Shown here one piece after another: positions 8,339 through 18,267 of a stretch of DNA of 29,507 bases (position 1 is its first letter; each line of letters starts with the position of its first letter). The position numbers were made by a program, and so were the translations under genes. The stretch comes from Guillardia theta CCMP2712. Taxonomy: Eukaryota; Cryptophyceae; Pyrenomonadales; Geminigeraceae. The stretch lies in assembly GCF_000315625.1 (NCBI RefSeq), contig NW_005434662.1:882108-911614 (forward strand). Direction: 5' to 3'. The notes under the pieces are model-generated. The model was not told where the DNA came from. It ran no database searches and saw only the letters and a program-made list of their open reading frames with translations.

Positions 8339-8656
8339 ACCGACTGGATGTCGGAGTTTGCCATCGACAAAGAGAAAACAACGATGGACGTAGCCAAAGC
8401 CAAGGAATGGTTCAGGGAGGACAATTACCGTCGATTGAAGAGAATGGTGCATTCATATTACATTCATACCTCAAGCTCCTTCTGGGATGATGCAGAGATA
8501 TGCACTTTCAGGGGACTATGCATATTATCCACCACATTGCGATTCGCCATAGCGGGTAACTTTGTCATGCACCCGGGTCAGGTGGATCCCATAGAAATGC
8601 ACTTCCCTGACTACAAACGACCAACAAAGAGCAACATTTGTACATATACAAGCTGA
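8339..8656 (+). pseudogene. Unrecognised coding relic after the tandem repeat
   Basis: The frame 8327-8656 reads TDWMSEFAIDKEKTTMDVAK, then EWFREDNYRRLKRMVHSYYI and GNFVMHPGQVDPIEMHFPDY, an ordinary globular composition that continues the gene interrupted by the repeats. It ends at 8656; a different frame continues as LKKTSIAIYIQECLTVLLEN to about 8745. I do not recognise the family. Confidence 0.45.
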
Positions 8657-8699
8657 AGAAGACATCAATAGCGATCTACATTCAAGAATGTCTTACTGT

Positions 8700-8910
8700 C
8701 TTACTGGAGAACGGAATGCGAAGTCCTCATCTTACCATCTTGTTTTAATTACACATCCTCACTGGAAAAGTACATCGGCATGAATCGAAGCGAGCTGCTC
8801 TCAAGGTGGTCACCGCCCCTCCCTTGCGACCGTTCTGCCAAGCCGCGCATGTCGTACACCATAACAGAGAGGAAAGCCCGTCATTCAACCGACCAGTATG
8901 AGAAGGCTTG
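8700..8910 (+). pseudogene. Third coding relic of the same block
   Basis: One frame encodes YWRTECEVLILPSCFNYTSS, SLEKYIGMNRSELLSRW, then RMSYTITERKARHSTDQYEK and stops near 8912. It overlaps the end of the preceding piece in another frame, consistent with frameshift decay. Function unknown. Confidence 0.35.
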
Positions 8911-8989
8911 AAGTTTTTGACGCAACAACAGGGTTTTCATTGTACATACGAGGATTGAAAAAGCAAGAGACGCGGAAGCTCTCAAGGGC

Positions 8990-9215
8990 AGGCTCTCCAC
9001 ACCAAACGCCAGATCCCCCCCCCATCCCTGCCTCCATATTCGACGAGGTAGACCTGCTCAAGGAGCTCAAGGCGGCCGCCCTCCTCTACGACTACGCCGC
9101 CGAGTACCTCACCGACGACGACGACGACAAGGCGGGGGCGGCGGAGAGATACCTGAACATAGTCAAGTCGCTGGCAAAGAGGCCAGAGGCGTACCCTTGT
9201 TCGATTTCCCAGTAA
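8990..9215 (+). pseudogene. Short GC-rich coding fragment
   Basis: The end of the frame 8898-9215 encodes FDEVDLLKELKAAALLYDYA, then an Asp run and AAERYLNIVKSLAKRPEAYP, probably helical. Its codon use is more GC-rich than the relics to the left, so it may have another origin. No domain is recognised. It stops just before an inverted retroelement scrap. Confidence 0.3.
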
Positions 9216-9247
9216 ATTCTCGCTGTCGCGCATAAATCTTGCAATGG

Positions 9248-9370
9248 CATGATAGCCGGCGCTGCCCGGGGGTCCGCCTGGGGCAGCGGACACATGGAGG
9301 CTGGGCGCATGCTGACGGTACCGCTCCAAGTGATGCAAACAGTCCTCCTCACTGTCCTCAGCTGGCGCAG
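9248..9370 (-). pseudogene. Inverted fragment of the retroelement tail
   Basis: The segment is a diverged inverse copy of about 4442-4540, the acidic and Pro-rich tail (block EEDYLERYR and the GGPPGS region). It shows that debris of the element reaches 4 kb beyond the main copy. Confidence 0.75.
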
Positions 9371-9614
9371 CGGCAGCCGAGACCGAGACCGCCAGTGACA
9401 GCAACGATGCCGCAGCTGTGTAAGTAACCAGCACTGCTGGCAACCAGGTAAAACTCTAAAACTTTGCTGGCCTTGCCTGATCCAATGTCTCCTCCTTCAC
9501 TGTCTAACGCGACAGGACAGAAACCCTTCGCAAAGCTGGTTCCTCCCCCCCCCCTTGAGGCTTCAGAGCTGAGGAGAACAAGACAAGCACGCGCTCTTTA
9601 CATGATTTACAAGG

Positions 9615-11466
9615 CTACCAAAACAAAGGGTACACCCTCTGCTTCGACATGTTGTTGACCAGTAGGGCCAACGTCGTCATGATCTGCCGAACGAGTCAGA
9701 GCAGCCGCGAGGCTCAGGGAGGGCGGGCATACAAGGCAGTCAACTAAGACGGGGAAGAGGATGTAGATGTAGCCCAACTGCTTCAGCTGCTCTCCCTCGT
9801 CATTCCCGTCGCAGTCAAGCTCTGCTTCTCTCACCCGAGCTCCTCCACTCACAAAGATGGTACAGCAAGCAGTTGCCGGAGGATGCATCAGCCCTGACAC
9901 GCCATATCAGTTGCAACCTCACGCGTCGTCAACGCACCTGTGTACGTCATGACCATGATCGACACAGTGGGTGCTAGCGCGTTCATGACGTACTACCAGC
10001 AAAAGAGTCAGAGCAGCGAGGACGGGAAGTCTTGCCTGTGGCATGAAGTCTGGCTTGTTGGAGTCCATGAAGACTGCGATGCCTGCTGAGAGCATGTGGC
10101 CACCTAAGACCTGGAAGCATCAAGTCAGTTGTAAACCCTCCCCTGCCATCCTCATCTGCCTCACATTCCTCGGCTGTCCGAAGGGAGAGGTTGGGGTCGA
10201 GAACAAGATCAGAGCAACAGCGGAGAAGGAGGTCACAAGCGCGTAGAGCGGGTACTCATTGTGCATGTAGAAACCAACGCGGTAGTCGAGGTACGTCATC
10301 GACACGATCGCTAAGAAGCTTCCCAGGAATGTCCACATGCAGTAGTTGCGATCCGTCTTGGCAGGCGGCGCTCCCCCAGTTCCCTTGAACTTCCCCAAGT
10401 ACGCGGTGAATTGCGATGCAAACTTCCCCTTGGCCCATTCAGCCTCTACTGCCGTCAGCGTCCTGCTCCGGCTTTCGAGCTGCTGCTTCATATTCATGAA
10501 AGCTGCCGTGACTTGCGCTCCCTGCCGTCGCAGGAAGAGCGTGTACCTCGAATCTGTGAAGCTGTACATGTTGAAGTCTTCGTCCGCCTCTTCCTCGTCT
10601 CTCTGAAGATCAGACCCCGTTTCCTCCATCAGAGCCTCTGCCCACGCATGCTGCGCGTTCTTCCACTGAGGGAGGAGGTCGTGGTAGTCAACAGCCTTGG
10701 GGGCGACCAAGCAGGCATGGTCGAGCAGCCGCTTGAGGTTCTCGTTCTTCGTGGGGTCGAGCATGGCCGGCATCGCCTCCTGCGATTCGCCGCGGTGGCG
10801 GTAGAAGACCATGACGGCCATGACCTTGGAGAGGTGAGGATGCCGCACAGGCACAGCCACCGACGCGTCGAACATCTTCATCATCACTTCGCTCCTGCCG
10901 TCCGCCTGCAGCTGCTCGTCCAACACCTCATAAGCCGACAGATTCTGCCAGTTAGTGTCCCCTCGTGCCCACGCCAACCCGGGGATGCCCTGGCCCTTGA
11001 CGTAGCGGACGTCTTGAGCGATCTTGAGGAAAGAGTCCAGCACTCCCTGAATGTTGCGAGCCTCAGCAAACTTGACGGGGTTGATGTAGTACTGCCCCGA
11101 GTAGCGCATCACGAACTCCCACTGCACTCTGATCCCTTCCTGTTCAGGCACGATCCGTCGAGGGCGAATCCAAACCTCTCCGAAAGCAAACCCCGCGCTA
11201 TCACAAACATCCTTCAGCAGCGCCTTCAGCGGCCCTGCATACTCTGCCTCCTCGCGTTCGGCCTCCTCCTCGAGGTTTCGTGGAGAGGTTCGCTTCAGAG
11301 CCTTGGGACTTCCTGCCCTGATCTCTTGCACGATGCGATGAGTCGCCTGCTTCAGCTTGGCTGATGCCTTCTCATGCGCTTCTTTCGCGTGATCGCTTGC
11401 TCGTGCTGCGAGTGACTGGGCTTGAGAAGCTGTCTTGCCTGCAAACTCCAGCACGCGGTTTGACAT
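9615..11466 (-). CDS. GAF-domain HPP-family membrane protein (531 aa, 6 exons)
   Basis: Exons on the minus strand are 11466-10165, 10110-10036, 9992-9938, 9893-9853, 9786-9733 and 9683-9615; they sum to 1596 nt with all phases consistent. Introns are 54, 43, 44, 66 and 49 nt; the second is GC-AG (CAG|GCAAGA). The start is the ATG of MSNRVLEF; the open frame extends upstream only to a TTG. Residues 1-70 are helical and charged. About 75-245 resembles a GAF domain (FAFGEVWI, GIPGLAWARG, VAVPV). Residues 372-531 match the HPP family: WTFLGSFLAIV, PFGQPRN|VLGGH, then GLMHPPATAC with the name-giving HPP at 481-483, and the end LALLVNNM...YPLFW, with about five membrane segments. A plant HPP protein is reported as a chloroplast nitrite transporter; that function here is inference. 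The gene is divergent from the permease gene. Confidence 0.85.
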
Positions 11467-11981
11467 GTGCGAAGTTTTGAAGACACACCTGCATTCGCGA
11501 TCAGACCTCTTTGCGCTCACCCAGATCAACAGGAAAGAGACGAAGTGAAGAAGCAGGATGAAGGAAGAAGCAGAGAGATATCTCGTGCCAAACAAATCAC
11601 ACGAGAGAAAGCGAAAGAATGCTGAGCGCTAAAAGCTGCTGCCTTGTTTGCCTGTACCACGCAAAGAGGGAGAAGTATTGCAAAAGAAGCTCGAAGTGGG
11701 AACGAGTGAAGCTTGTGCGATAGGAAGCAACGAGATGGTAATGGAGTTTTCCGTGACGTGCGGGAGTAGGTGCGAAAGAAGTGCAGGCAACAAGGAGTGC
11801 TCATTAGGATGTCAAGAAGGAATTCTTGGGGAGGGAGGGAAGGAGGAAGGAGGAGGAGGGGAGGTTGGGAGGGGGAGGGAAAGGTTGGAGGAAGGAAGGG
11901 GAGGTTAGGAGGACAAGGGAGGAGGAGGGAGGAGGGAGGGAAGGAGTGGAAGGAGGGGAAGTGGGTGGGGTGGAAGGGGAA
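11467..11981. other. Intergenic G-rich tract up to the assembly gap
   Basis: Upstream of the HPP gene there is no other coding signal. From about 11820 the plus strand becomes almost pure GGGA/GGAGG runs, which probably caused the assembly break that follows. Confidence 0.6.
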
Positions 11982-12890
11982 NNNNNNNNNNNNNNNNNNN
12001 NNNNNNNNNNNNNNNNNNNNNNNNNNNNNNNNNNNNNNNNNNNNNNNNNNNNNNNNNNNNNNNNNNNNNNNNNNNNNNNNNNNNNNNNNNNNNNNNNNNN
12101 NNNNNNNNNNNNNNNNNNNNNNNNNNNNNNNNNNNNNNNNNNNNNNNNNNNNNNNNNNNNNNNNNNNNNNNNNNNNNNNNNNNNNNNNNNNNNNNNNNNN
12201 NNNNNNNNNNNNNNNNNNNNNNNNNNNNNNNNNNNNNNNNNNNNNNNNNNNNNNNNNNNNNNNNNNNNNNNNNNNNNNNNNNNNNNNNNNNNNNNNNNNN
12301 NNNNNNNNNNNNNNNNNNNNNNNNNNNNNNNNNNNNNNNNNNNNNNNNNNNNNNNNNNNNNNNNNNNNNNNNNNNNNNNNNNNNNNNNNNNNNNNNNNNN
12401 NNNNNNNNNNNNNNNNNNNNNNNNNNNNNNNNNNNNNNNNNNNNNNNNNNNNNNNNNNNNNNNNNNNNNNNNNNNNNNNNNNNNNNNNNNNNNNNNNNNN
12501 NNNNNNNNNNNNNNNNNNNNNNNNNNNNNNNNNNNNNNNNNNNNNNNNNNNNNNNNNNNNNNNNNNNNNNNNNNNNNNNNNNNNNNNNNNNNNNNNNNNN
12601 NNNNNNNNNNNNNNNNNNNNNNNNNNNNNNNNNNNNNNNNNNNNNNNNNNNNNNNNNNNNNNNNNNNNNNNNNNNNNNNNNNNNNNNNNNNNNNNNNNNN
12701 NNNNNNNNNNNNNNNNNNNNNNNNNNNNNNNNNNNNNNNNNNNNNNNNNNNNNNNNNNNNNNNNNNNNNNNNNNNNNNNNNNNNNNNNNNNNNNNNNNNN
12801 NNNNNNNNNNNNNNNNNNNNNNNNNNNNNNNNNNNNNNNNNNNNNNNNNNNNNNNNNNNNNNNNNNNNNNNNNNNNNNNNNNNNNNNNNN
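11982..12890. other. Assembly gap (909 N)
   Basis: All bases are N. Any frame crossing it is meaningless. Its size may be an estimate. Confidence 0.99.
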
Positions 12891-12943
<53 letters not shown>

Positions 12944-12947
12944 GAGA

Positions 12948-13004
<57 letters not shown>
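12891..13004 (+). repeat. (AG)n and (ACAG)n microsatellite
   Basis: An AG dinucleotide run with rare T interruptions passes into six ACAG-type units. It is intergenic, about 140 bp before the permease start codon. Confidence 0.97.
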
Positions 13005-13005
<1 letters not shown>

Positions 13006-13145
13006 GAGGAGAGCAGAAGCGAGGCGAGCAGAGCAGAGCAGAGCAGAGGGATGGAAGGGTAGCAGAAATGCAGCTTGGGGGTACTTGAGCAGAAAGACTT
13101 TAAAAGGGGAAGGGGATGGTGGAATAAGCTGAGGAGATCTCGATC

Positions 13146-16100
13146 ATGACGTCGATCACGTCGAAGAAAGCATCACACAGTCACACGGTGTCGAGCCTCG
13201 TTTCTCTCTTGTTGCTGGCGTTCAACTTTGTTCATTCCCAAGCTCGAAAGGACAAGCGGAGAGCATGCATCGGGGTGCTGACAGTCCTCTTGGTGGTCAC
13301 CTTCATCGGGTTTGTGTACAACGTGATCCTGAGGAGCCCTGTCATCTTCCTCAAGCTCGCTGAGACTCAGGTGGGGGAGACGGACATGGTTATCTTTCCG
13401 AGCCTCAACCGACTGGATCCTCTCCTCAACCTGGACAAGCAGATGGAGCAGGTCGACGTGTACCCCTTCTTCAATGCCTCTCAAGTCCGCGACACGCTCT
13501 CTGACATCCCGCAAGTCTTCGGCGTGTCTCCTCGTTGGATCGTCCGGGGATCGATCGCTAGCAGCAGGGAGCCGAGCAAGCGCGTGGTGACCTACATTCT
13601 CGTGTGCGACTTGGAAGAGGAGGAGAGGATGGGGGTGGGACGCGCATGGCCGTACAGGAGGCTCGGGGCCTTGGAGGCGCATGTGACTGCGTCTGTCCTC
13701 AAGTCTCTCAAAGTTCGTCCGAATCGCGGGGATCGCGTGCTGATCGACATGGGTATGCAGAAGCTTCTCAACTCCTTCGGGGTCAACGCAGACGCTCTCA
13801 AGCAGCTTCTCTTCCGCTCTGTGCTGGAGGACGGGGTCACAGTCAGGCTCAACGGGACGATGATCCGCCTGTACCTGGAGGAGCAGGGCTTCCTGGTCCC
13901 CCCCGGGCTCATCAGTGACACCATCGTGACGCGGCAGCCAGTCTCGTCCCTCGTCAACGTCGACCGACTGATCGAGGCGAGCATCGAGGGCGTCAAGCGA
14001 GGAGAGCTGATGAACCTCGACGTGTCTGTAGCCGACGCCATCGAGAACTCCTACGAGAAGTGGCCGCCCATCGGGAATATCGTGCTGCTGGAAGCCAAGT
14101 ACTTCTTGCAGGCTGTGAAGGCCTCGATGAATCAAGTGCCGCTGGTGCAGATGCTCAACCTCGGAGTGCTGGTGAACCGAACTGGCAACGTAGAGGAGGC
14201 CCTCCTGCTCACAGAGACGCCCCTCACGGACGAGTGGCTCAACTTCAACCTCATGGATTACGCTTTCCTCGTGCTGGTCCAGTACCGTGACCGATACATC
14301 GCCTACCTCAAGAGCGAGGCCGGTCGACTGTCCGACATGGTCAAGTTCTCAAACGAGGTCGGAGAGAAGCTTGGGTTCACGTCCAACCTCTCCATCACCC
14401 TCCCCATCGCCACGGCTCTGCAGCCTCTCATGTTTCTGCGCGTCTTCCTGCAGCAGATTTTCAACGCTGTCGTCGCTGTGCTGGTCGTCCATGGCTGCAT
14501 CACCGTCTACTCGCTGCTGCTCACCGACGTCAACGCGCGCACCTACGAGTATGGCATGCTCAGGGTGATGGGCTTGACCAAGACCTCCCTCCTCACCCTC
14601 CTCCTAGTCCAGGCCCTCTACTATGCCGTGCCCGGCCTTCTCCTCGGCCTGCTCCTCTCTTGGGCTGCTTCTTTCCCCGCCATCGATGCCATCTCCAAGT
14701 ACGCATTAGTGTCCTTGGACTACAACCTGGAGGCCATGGCGCTGACGTCGGCGATCGCCATCGGGATAGCGATGCCGCTGGCAGGAAACATCTTCCCGAT
14801 CAAGCGAGCTCTCTCCCGCACCCTCGCCGAGAGCTTGGACGTCTACCACAAGACCCACGCGGAAACCATCGTGCATTTCCAGCGGCTAGCAGACCTGGGC
14901 CTCTCTCCCTCCCAGGTGCTTCTCCCTTTCCGCTTCACGCCTGACAATGCTGCAGACGTTCGGAGCCGTGGGGATGGTGGTGACGGGGGTCCTGATCTAT
15001 TATGTCATCCCGCTCTCCTTCCTCCTGCAGAACTTCAGCCTCCTCCTGTCCTCGCTCAACTTCATCCTCCTCGGAACTGTTGCCGGATTGATCCTCCTCT
15101 CCGTGCTTCTCCAGCCCACGGGCGAGTGGCTCGTGGCGCAGTTGATCATGCAGGGGGAGGACAGGAGGTTCTTGGACATCGTGCTCAAGAATCTGACGTC
15201 GCATCGGCAGCGGAGCATGAAGACGTCGCTCATCTTCTGCTCGACCCTCGCGTTCATCGTCTTTGCGGGCTCCATGTTCTCGCTGCAAGCTCACTCCATC
15301 ATCGGCAACATCAAGGTCCTCGGCCCCTCCGCTCCTGGCGCCTGACGAGCGGCAGGTGGCGTTAGGGAGCGACATCAGGATAGAGAGCAGTCAAGGGCCC
15401 CTTAAGGAGTCGAACCTCTCCTCCTTCCTCCTCCGCGAGCGCCTCCGCCCTGACAGCTGCGTCCTTGACTTCGCCTGGGCCTCTTGGCCCTTGTGGAACG
15501 TGGATCCTCCAGTCTCTCGCGTGATCATGGGAAACATGGTACCCCTCCTCGTCTCTCGCTCCTCGTCTCTCGTTGTTCGTCTGACGCGGTCCGGCAGGTT
15601 GGGTTTCCCCAGGGCTTCAACGCTGAGACTGTCGCCATCTCCGACAACTATCTCGACGTGACCTACAGCGAGTTCTTCGTCCCTCTCAGCGCCGACGGCT
15701 GCTCTCGCCAAGACTGCAGCAGAGGCCTGGACTTCACCGTCAACCCGAACCGCAATGAGGACCAGCTTGAGGTGTCTCTCCCTCCCTCTTGTGTCCTCGT
15801 CCTCCGCTCACTCTCGGGCTCAGGTCAATGTTCTCAGTGGAGCTCAGCACGCGTGCGAGAGGGTCCCTTCCTCTTGCAGGCCGCTGGAGTCGAGCAGGGC
15901 GAGGACGAGGCCTCGAGTAGCGGCACTGAGGCTGAGGAGAGGAGAGTGACGAGGCTGCGCAGGTTCGAGGGATCCTGCCGGCGAGCCTGGCGACGTCGAT
16001 AGGAGCAGAAGTGAAGAGCCTCCTGGTGCTCGTGCTCATCGCACAGAACGAGCGCGAGTACTCCCCCTCGCGCTTCCGCAGGAACATCTTCATCGAACTG

Positions 16101-18105
16101 GAGCCTAAGGTCCTCGCCAAGAAGTTTCCTGGTGATGCTCCACCTCTGCTGCTTTTTGGCCTTCAAACGCAGAGATCTCCCCCCCTCTCTCTCTCCTTCC
16201 CCCCCCTCTCTCCTTCTCTCCCGCTCTCCTTCTAAGCCTACTCCCCCCCCCTCTCTCCTTCTCTCCCGCTCTAAGCCTACTCCCCCTCTTCTCCTCTCCT
16301 GCTGTCCTCTGGCTCTCAAGATTCGATCTCAGGTTTCTTCTTCTCCTCCTATGAGGCTGCCACCTCTGTCTCCGACCCTCCGGTACGCCTGAGCCTCTAA
16401 ACCAGAAACCTCAAGTCCTCTCCCTCCCACTTGTCCTGCCTTGCTCTCTTGCTGTCTTCCTTACTACCACTGCAGCTCTTGGTGAACGAAGACACGTGGC
16501 AGAAGCTCTTCGACCTTGCGGTGGAAGCAAGCAACTTGAACGCTACGGTGATTTCCTTGCCTCCTCGTCCTTGTCCGGTTCGCTGTCCTTGTTTTCATTT
16601 CTCTTCCCCACTTGAGTTCATCTCTGCTCCTCTTCTTCGCGTGGCTGCGCGTCGCTTCCTCTTCCTTCCTCGTCCTCATGCTCTTGTAGAGACTTGGGCT
16701 TCCGAAGAGACCGCCCAAGCGAACTCTCCACATCCGCCTCAAGGAGACGGCAGACGAGCAGGAGCGAGTGGATCTGATCAACAGCCGTGAGGAGGGAGAG
16801 GCAGAGGGAAGAGAAGTGACACCCCTGCGACTAGTTCGCCCCTACCTGGAGGAAAGCACGAGCATCAGCGACACCCTACAGCTTGTGGAAGTCACGTCGG
16901 GGACGGTGAGTGAGTGAGTGAGTGAGTGAGTGAGTGAGTGAGTGAGTGAGTGAGTGAGTGAGTGAGTGAGTGAGTGAGGGAGGGAGTGAGTGAGTGAGTG
17001 AGTGAGTGAGTGAGTGAGTGAGTGAGTGAGTGAGTGAGTGAGTGAGTGAGTGAGTGAGTGAGTGAGTGAGTGAGTGAGTGAGTGAGGGAGGGAGGGAGGG
17101 AGGGAGTGAGTGAGTGAGTGAGTGAGGGAGTGAGTGAGTGAGTGAGTGAGTGAGTGAGTGAGTGAGTGAGTGAGTGAGTGAGTGAGTGAGTGAGGAGTGA
17201 GTGAGTGAGGGAGGGAGGGAGGGAGGGAGGTTGTTTTGGTTTTGAGTGCAGGGCAGGTCAACATGATGATGCTATTCTTCTACTTGATCGCTTTCATCGC
17301 TTCCGTCCTCTGCTTCTTCATGCTCTTCATCACCTTTGAGGTTCAGCCACGATCGGGAGGAGGAGGACCCGAAAGTGACAGGAGAACAGGCGAATGTGCG
17401 AGAGAACCTGTGGGAGTTCGGAGTCCTCAGAGCTCTTGGCATCAGTGCTAACGAGGTCCCCTTGTTTGCTTCCTCCTCGTCCCCTCTGCTTCCTCGACCC
17501 CCCTTCGCGCGCTTTCTCCCTCTAACTAAGACTTGCTCTCCTCCTCCATGCTCTCACTGCCTCCTCACCTTCTCTTCCTCTTCCTCACATTTCTCGTCAG
17601 CTTGCTCGCATCTTCGTCTACGAATCCTTGAGTATGATCATCTCAGCCATCGCCATGGGCTCCACCATCGGCCTCGTTGTCTCCTCGACCCTCACCTTGC
17701 AGCAGGTGACCCTCTGCTCTCGTCATAATCTGCTTGTCGCTGATAGTCGTCGACAGAATCTCTTCACGGAGATGCCTTTCCTCTTGATCTTCCCCTACTG
17801 GCTCTTCATCTCCGTCATCGGTACTCGACCTGCTCTCCTCCTCTCGCTCACTCGCCGCCAGTCCTCTCCCTCCTCGTCGCGGCTTTCGGGGCTCTACTGC
17901 CGGTAAGAGCAGGAGGAGGCGAGAGGGATGACGAGGGAGAAGAGGAGCAGGAGGGGAGGGGAGGTCAGAGAGTAGGGATGAGGGACGGGAGGATGAGGGA
18001 CGGGAGGATGAGGGACGGGAGGATGAGGAACGGAAGGAGCTAATGAGGAAGCAGGTCAGGAAGATGCTTCGATGCTCGATCTCGGAGGTTCTCAAGAAGA
18101 CATGA
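13146..18105 (+). CDS. FtsX-like ABC transporter permease (about 1165 aa, 15 exons)
   Basis: Exons: 13146-14915, 14956-15315, 15356-15538, 15598-15771, 15824-15916, 15963-16131, 16333-16382, 16476-16547, 16690-16905, 17257-17340, 17390-17455, 17601-17705, 17757-17820, 17862-17902 and 18055-18105 (3498 nt, all phases agree). After an N-terminal membrane segment (CIGVLTVLLVVTFIGFVYNV) and a large loop, residues about 428-565 form one FtsX core (TYEYGMLRVMGLTKTSL). After more membrane spans (about 591-715) and a second loop, residues 1030-1165 form another (ENLWEFGVLRALGISANE, ending PVRKMLRCSISEVLKK). Two FtsX cores in one chain suggest a complete permease half that needs an ABC ATPase from elsewhere; none is in the window. 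The family moves lipids or peptides or transmits force; substrate unknown. Exon 5 is the least certain: one 191-nt intron could replace it. Confidence 0.85.
16132..16332 (+). repeat. Pyrimidine-rich low-complexity intron of the permease gene
   Basis: The 201-nt intron 6 contains two related CT-rich blocks (CTCTCTCCTTCTCCCGCTCT type, each ending CTAAGCCTACTCCCCC) near 16190-16290. This is simple tandem growth of the polypyrimidine tract. Confidence 0.7.
16906..17232 (+). repeat. GTGA/GGGA tetranucleotide microsatellite filling a permease intron
   Basis: About 80 GTGA-type units, with blocks of GGGA at about 16977-16986, 17083-17106 and 17208-17232, begin exactly at the 5' splice site of intron 9 (16906-17256). 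Each unit junction reads GTGAGT, which is itself a donor consensus. The intron ends GGGCAG at 17256. Confidence 0.95.
17976..18035 (+). repeat. 16-bp tandem repeat in the last permease intron
   Basis: Units of GATGAGGGACGGGAG type are repeated about four times inside intron 14 (17903-18054). It is noncoding in the proposed gene model. Confidence 0.85.
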
Positions 18106-18267
18106 GGAAGCGGAAGGCAGGTGCTGGACGGGAGCTGGACGGGAGCTGGACTAAGATCTACATTAGATACCACAGACATGTCATCATCATCATCATCATC
18201 ACAAGCCTCATCCTCCCCGACTCCTTCCCCTCCAGTCGCCAAGTCCCTGACATCACAGTCGACACGT

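Noticed and set aside
10411-11364. 317-codon plus-strand frame
   Set aside because: It is antisense to the large HPP-gene exon, which has clear domain matches; the plus frame has none.
11467-11595. N-terminal extension of the HPP protein with a hydrophobic leader
   Set aside because: The upstream open frame starts at TTG, not ATG; the first ATG is at 11466.
11770-13088. Long Glu/Arg-rich frames across the gap
   Set aside because: They consist of N and AG microsatellite and carry no information.
13173-14135. 320-codon minus-strand frame
   Set aside because: It is antisense to the first permease exon and His/Asp-rich without a motif.
16842-17264. Minus-strand frame of Leu-Thr-His-Ser repeats
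   Set aside because: It is a translation of the GTGA microsatellite in an intron.
17643-18267. Minus-strand frame extending the subtilase into a Ser/Pro/Arg-rich tail
   Set aside because: It is antisense to permease exons. A 41-nt GC-AG intron gives an early stop at 18268, which fits the short-intron pattern better; kept only as an alternative.
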